DNA of 44,976 nt, taken from Opitutia bacterium UBA7876. GTDB taxonomy: Bacteria > Verrucomicrobiota > Verrucomicrobiia > Opitutales > Seribacteraceae. Shown here in pieces: positions 42,030-44,976 of the stretch. The position numbers and the translations under genes are program-made. The stretch is from positions 10,178 through 55,153 of the forward strand of contig DLRY01000033.1 in NCBI GenBank assembly GCA_002500665.1, given 5' to 3'. Positions within the stretch are counted from its first letter, which is position 1. The number at the start of each line of letters is the position of its first letter. A model generated the notes under the pieces. The model was given only the letters and a program-made list of their open reading frames with translations. It made no database searches and had not been told where the DNA came from.

Positions 42030-43325
42030 ATGAAACAGTTCGTCCTACCCTTTGCCCTTCTCTTTCTTTGCCTTTCCCTTTTCGGGGAGAAGCCCAACGT
42101 CGTCATCGTCTTCACCGATGACCAAGGCTACGGGGACCTCGCCTGCTACGGGAGCAAGACCAACAAGACTCCCCGGCTAGACCAGTTGGCCAAGGAGGGC
42201 ACGCTCTTCACTTCATTCTATACCCAGACCGTGTGCGGGCCTTCCCGATCTGCCTTGCTCACGGGGCGCTACCCCTGCCGGAGCAAAGGGTGGGGGATGC
42301 CCGCGAGTGAGATCACCTTTGGGGAACTCATGCAAAAGGCCGGCTACCAGACCGCCTGCATCGGCAAGTGGGACGTTTCCAACCGCAAGGCCATCATCGA
42401 CCGGATGCCGAATGCCCAGGGATTCGATTATTACTTCGGGACCCTCGGGGCGAACGACGGGGGAGGGGTCAGGTTCCACGAGAACAACGAGCCCGCCGGG
42501 ACGAGCCGGGACATGGGCGGGCTGACTACTTTGTATACCGACAAGTCGATCGAGTTCCTCAAGAAAAAGCGCGACCCCAAGAAGCCCTTCGTCCTCTACC
42601 TGGCCCATACCATGATGCACACCATCATAGATGCCTCCGACCGCTTCCGCGGGAAATCCAAGGGCGGGCTCTACGGTGACGTGGTGGAGGAATTCGACTA
42701 CGAGACGGGTCGCCTGCTCGATGCCCTCGAGGAGCTCGGCTTAAGCGAGAACACCCTCTTTATCTATACCTCCGACAACGGGCCCTGGAACCAGGACAAG
42801 TACACCAAGAACAAGAAGGGTCACCCCAAGGGCTCGATCTTCTGGGGTTCCTCCGGGCCGCTGCGCAACGGCAAGGGTTCACCCTACGAGGGCGGGTATC
42901 GTCTGCCCTGCATCGTGCGCTGGCCGGGCAAGGTCCCGGCGGGCCGCAAGTCCGATGCGGTGTTCGCGACCATCGACTTCATGCCCACCTTCGCCAAGCT
43001 GTGCGGATTCAAGGCCCCGGGCGACCGGGTGATCGACGGAGTCGACCAGACCGCCCTGCTCATGGGCAAGTCGCAAAAGGGGAGGGAAACCTTCTACTTC
43101 GACCGGGCGGGCATCCGCAAGGGCAAGTGGAAATACCTTTTGCCGAATGCTCATTTCTACGGCTATGCCCGGGAGGACGGCCGTCCGATCGAGGAGGAAC
43201 TCTACGACTTGGAAAACGACCTGGGCGAGACCACCAACCTGGCCAAGAAGCACCCCAAGATCGTGGCCGAGTTGCGCAAGCTTACCGAGGGATTGCCACA
43301 AGGTGGTCCGGGTGGAATCCGCTGA
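42030..43325 (+). CDS. Secreted sulfatase
   Basis: A 431-residue sulfatase. Start at the ATG at 42030 (signal MKQFVLPFALLFLCLSLFG); an ATG four codons earlier is possible, longer leaders are not. Active site CGPSRSALLTG with C69; metal ligands in VFTDDQGYGD and YTSDNGPW. It has CIGKWDVSN, YLAHTMMHTIID, SPYEGGYRLPCIVRWPG and LYDLENDLGETTNL. Arylsulfatase A-like group of S1. It is divergent from the sulfatase at 40347 across 168 bases, and the next sulfatase follows 19 bases behind, so the two right-hand ones form one transcript. Confidence 0.93.
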   Translation: MKQFVLPFALLFLCLSLFGEKPNVVIVFTDDQGYGDLACYGSKTNKTPRLDQLAKEGTLFTSFYTQTVCGPSRSALLTGRYPCRSKGWGMPASEITFGELMQKAGYQTACIGKWDVSNRKAIIDRMPNAQGFDYYFGTLGANDGGGVRFHENNEPAGTSRDMGGLTTLYTDKSIEFLKKKRDPKKPFVLYLAHTMMHTIIDASDRFRGKSKGGLYGDVVEEFDYETGRLLDALEELGLSENTLFIYTSDNGPWNQDKYTKNKKGHPKGSIFWGSSGPLRNGKGSPYEGGYRLPCIVRWPGKVPAGRKSDAVFATIDFMPTFAKLCGFKAPGDRVIDGVDQTALLMGKSQKGRETFYFDRAGIRKGKWKYLLPNAHFYGYAREDGRPIEEELYDLENDLGETTNLAKKHPKIVAELRKLTEGLPQGGPGGIR

Positions 43326-43344
43326 ACCACAGTACCTTTCAGCC

Positions 43345-44742
43345 ATGAAAAATTTCCTTCGTTCCTTCATCTTCATCGTCTTTGCCTGCGGATGGGTTTC
43401 CCTCTGGGCCAAGCCCAAGATGAACGTCCTGTTCATCCCGGTGGACGACTTGAACCACTGGGTCGGATACACCGGGCGCAACCCGCAGGCCAAGACCCCC
43501 AACATCGACCGTCTCTCCAGGATGGGGGTGTCCTTTTCCAACGCCCATTGCTCGGCCCCCGCCTGCGAGCCGACTAGGGCCTCCCTCTTCTCCGGTTTGC
43601 GGCCCAGCACTTCGGGGTGCTACCTGAACGGGCACCTCTGGAAGAAGTACGTCAAGGAAGGCATATGCCTGAACGCCCATTTCAAGGACTCGGGCTATTA
43701 TGTGATGGGCACGGGCAAGACCTATCATGCTTCGGGAACGAGCAAGGCGGCGATTTACGAGAACGAATGGGACGAGTATCCACGCCTGCCCAAGTCCTCC
43801 ACGGGCGGAGCCTCCAAGTACCAGGGGTATTTCGAGCCCTTGCCCCTGAAGATGAAGGATGAGGACCTGGGGGACTGGCATTCCGTCAATTATTGCATCG
43901 AGCAGCTGGGCAAGAAGCGCGACAAGCCCTTCTTTCTGGCCTGCGGGCTGATCAAGCCCCACCTTCCCTGGGCTGTTCCGCAAAAGTACTACGATATGTT
44001 CCCGAGGGATACCATCAAGCTGCCCCCCCACCTCGAGGACGACTTTTCCGACATCCCCAAGTTCGCTCACGGGGTCGGGAATTCCGGCGATCATCCCAAG
44101 TTCCTCACAAGCGGGCGCTGGAAGGACGCCATCCAATCCTACCTCGCCACCGTCGCCTTCGTGGACGTCTGCATCGGGCGCCTGCTCGATGCCCTCGAGA
44201 AGAGCCCGCACAAGGACAACACCGTCATCGTCCTGTGGGGCGACCATGGCTGGCACCTCGGGGAAAAGCAGCGCTGGCGCAAGTTCACCCTCTGGGAGGA
44301 AGCCACCCGTGCCCCCCTGATCTGGTACGCCCCCGGGGTGACCAAGGCCGATACGGTCTGTTCGCGTCCCGTCGACTTCCTAAGTATCTACCCGACTCTC
44401 TGCGAGCTCGCGGGGATCGATATTCCCTCCCACGTCGAAGGCCGGAGCATCGTCTCCCTGCTCAAGGACCCGCAGGCCAAATGGGACGGGGTGGCCATTA
44501 CGACCAACGGGTACATGAACCATTCGATCCGCAACGAGAACTGGCGCTATACCCGCTACCGGGACGGGAGCGAGGAACTCTACGATCACCTTAAGGATCC
44601 CTACGAGTGGAAGAACCTGGCGGACAGGGAAGGGTTTGAATCGGTCAAGAAAAGGCTGGCCGCTCATCTGCCCAAGAAGAACGCCCCGAAGACCCCGACC
44701 AAGAAACCCTCCAAGAACAAGAAACCCAAGAAGGAGGGCTGA
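43345..44742 (+). CDS. Secreted sulfatase, iduronate-2-sulfatase-like
   Basis: A 465-residue sulfatase. Start at the ATG at 43345, beginning the signal peptide MKNFLRSFIFIVFACGWVSL; the frame extends upstream only as antiparallel overlap with the previous gene. Active site CEPTRASLFSG with C74; metal ligands in IPVDDLNHW and LWGDHGWHLGEK. It has MGTGKTYHA, ACGLIKPHLPW and LYDHLKDPYEWKNL, a pattern close to iduronate-2-sulfatase-like members and to the protein at 10226. The C-terminus ends in a Lys/Pro-rich tail (about the last 25 residues), which is unusual and could hold the protein to an acidic surface. A hairpin follows the stop. Confidence 0.93.
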   Translation: MKNFLRSFIFIVFACGWVSLWAKPKMNVLFIPVDDLNHWVGYTGRNPQAKTPNIDRLSRMGVSFSNAHCSAPACEPTRASLFSGLRPSTSGCYLNGHLWKKYVKEGICLNAHFKDSGYYVMGTGKTYHASGTSKAAIYENEWDEYPRLPKSSTGGASKYQGYFEPLPLKMKDEDLGDWHSVNYCIEQLGKKRDKPFFLACGLIKPHLPWAVPQKYYDMFPRDTIKLPPHLEDDFSDIPKFAHGVGNSGDHPKFLTSGRWKDAIQSYLATVAFVDVCIGRLLDALEKSPHKDNTVIVLWGDHGWHLGEKQRWRKFTLWEEATRAPLIWYAPGVTKADTVCSRPVDFLSIYPTLCELAGIDIPSHVEGRSIVSLLKDPQAKWDGVAITTNGYMNHSIRNENWRYTRYRDGSEELYDHLKDPYEWKNLADREGFESVKKRLAAHLPKKNAPKTPTKKPSKNKKPKKEG

Positions 44743-44752
44743 CCCGGTTCTT

Positions 44753-44772
44753 GGGGGAAGGGTGGTTCCCCC
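44753..44772 (+). terminator. Hairpin after sulfatase, possible terminator
   Basis: GGGGGAA (44753-44759) and TTCCCCC (44766-44772) form a perfect seven-base stem with a six-base loop, ten bases after the sulfatase stop. No T run follows, so factor-independent termination is uncertain; it may slow or protect the transcript end. Confidence 0.4.
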
Positions 44773-44817
44773 CGTGCCCTTGACTTGAGAGGGCAATTGT
44801 TCGATAAAGGAAAAATC

Positions 44818-44976
44818 GTGAAGAAGCCCGTCGCCTTGTTGCTCCCCCTCTTCTTCCTTTTGCCTGACCTCGTTTGGGCAAGCCCGCCGGTCCCTTTCAG
44901 CGGGAAGGTGTCGGTCGACGGCATCAATTACCATGGTCAGGCCAAGTTCAGTTTCGCCATCCGTGACCAAGCGGGA
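44818..44976 (+). CDS. Secreted protein, 3' end outside window
   Basis: A GTG start with AAAGG seven bases upstream opens a frame that runs to the right edge (53 codons). It begins with a clear Sec signal peptide (MKKPVALLLPLFFLLPDLVW, cleavage probably after WAS). The mature start reads VPFSGKVSVDGINYHGQAKF, a small beta-structured leader I have seen in secreted Verrucomicrobia proteins with formylglycine-generating-enzyme-like or Ig-like domains; that link is from memory and weak. It lies behind the sulfatases on the same strand. If the rest holds an FGE-type domain it could activate them. Confidence 0.7.
   Translation, partial: MKKPVALLLPLFFLLPDLVWASPPVPFSGKVSVDGINYHGQAKFSFAIRDQAG

Noticed and set aside
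43339..44256. Antisense open frame of 305 codons opposite the last sulfatase
   Set aside because: Shadow of GC-rich codons; the sense frame has all sulfatase motifs.
1..44976. tRNA, rRNA, CRISPR, insertion sequence, integrase or defence genes
   Set aside because: I looked for cloverleaf ends, spaced repeats, transposase-like motifs and known defence domains and saw none; composition breaks are not bounded by mobile elements.

Overview
The window reads as a chromosome segment of a heterotrophic, probably marine Verrucomicrobiota-type bacterium (the PVC superphylum is the safer statement; a planctomycete cannot be excluded). The reasons are the dense set of secreted DUF1549/DUF1553, DUF1592 and DUF1501/DUF1552 proteins with planctomycete-type CxxCH domains, six secreted Cys-type sulfatases, a sialate O-acetylesterase, PQQ-like propellers and many Sec/Tat signal peptides. 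Coding density is high. No rRNA, tRNA, CRISPR array, insertion sequence or integrase was recognised.

Layout. 2-3948 (+): a DUF1549/DUF1553 protein open at the left edge, its Tat-exported DUF1501 partner and a HAD phosphatase. 3981-8655 (-): a phosphate block, phoB-phoR followed by a phosphate-selective-porin-like protein and a Na+/Pi cotransporter with a PhoU-like tail. 9005-10135 (+), divergent from phoB: a thioredoxin-type arsenate reductase and a MIP-family channel, ending in a good terminator. PHO-box-like 11-bp direct repeats lie before the porin and, more weakly, before arsC. 10226-19031 (+): two sulfatases, a DUF1592/DUF1552 pair, and two overlapping dehydrogenases for C4 sugar acids (a beta-hydroxyacid dehydrogenase and DenD).

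19044-41861 is one long minus-strand block. In transcription order it holds a sulfatase (40347-41861), a sialate O-acetylesterase, a DUF1549/1553 + DUF1501 pair, a sulfatase, then tdh-kbl, a secreted lyase-like protein, a cupin, pdxA, a small Ig-like or decayed ORF, a second DUF1549/1553 + DUF1501 pair, a 45-codon ORF, an active S1C/HtrA-like protease, a catalytically dead relative with an inserted PDZ domain, and a PQQ-like propeller protein. 42030-44976 (+) has two more sulfatases and the start of a secreted protein cut by the right edge.

How the genes fit together. Sulfatases, esterase and possible lyase point to breakdown of sulfated and acetylated polysaccharide outside the cytoplasm. 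The four pairs of a CxxCH-containing giant protein with a Tat-exported DUF1501/DUF1552 protein have no established biochemistry; their repeated placement beside sulfatases suggests part of the same process. tdh/kbl, denD and pdxA handle threonine and C4-acid-type compounds in the cytoplasm. The Pho/ars block looks like phosphate scavenging tied to arsenate defence.

The most unusual items are the pseudoprotease whose trypsin-like fold is interrupted by a PDZ domain, next to an active paralogue; the steep base-composition break inside the DUF1552 gene near 16930; the AT-rich central insert of the 1145-residue DUF1549/1553 protein; and the Pho/arsenate arrangement with its PHO-box-like repeats.
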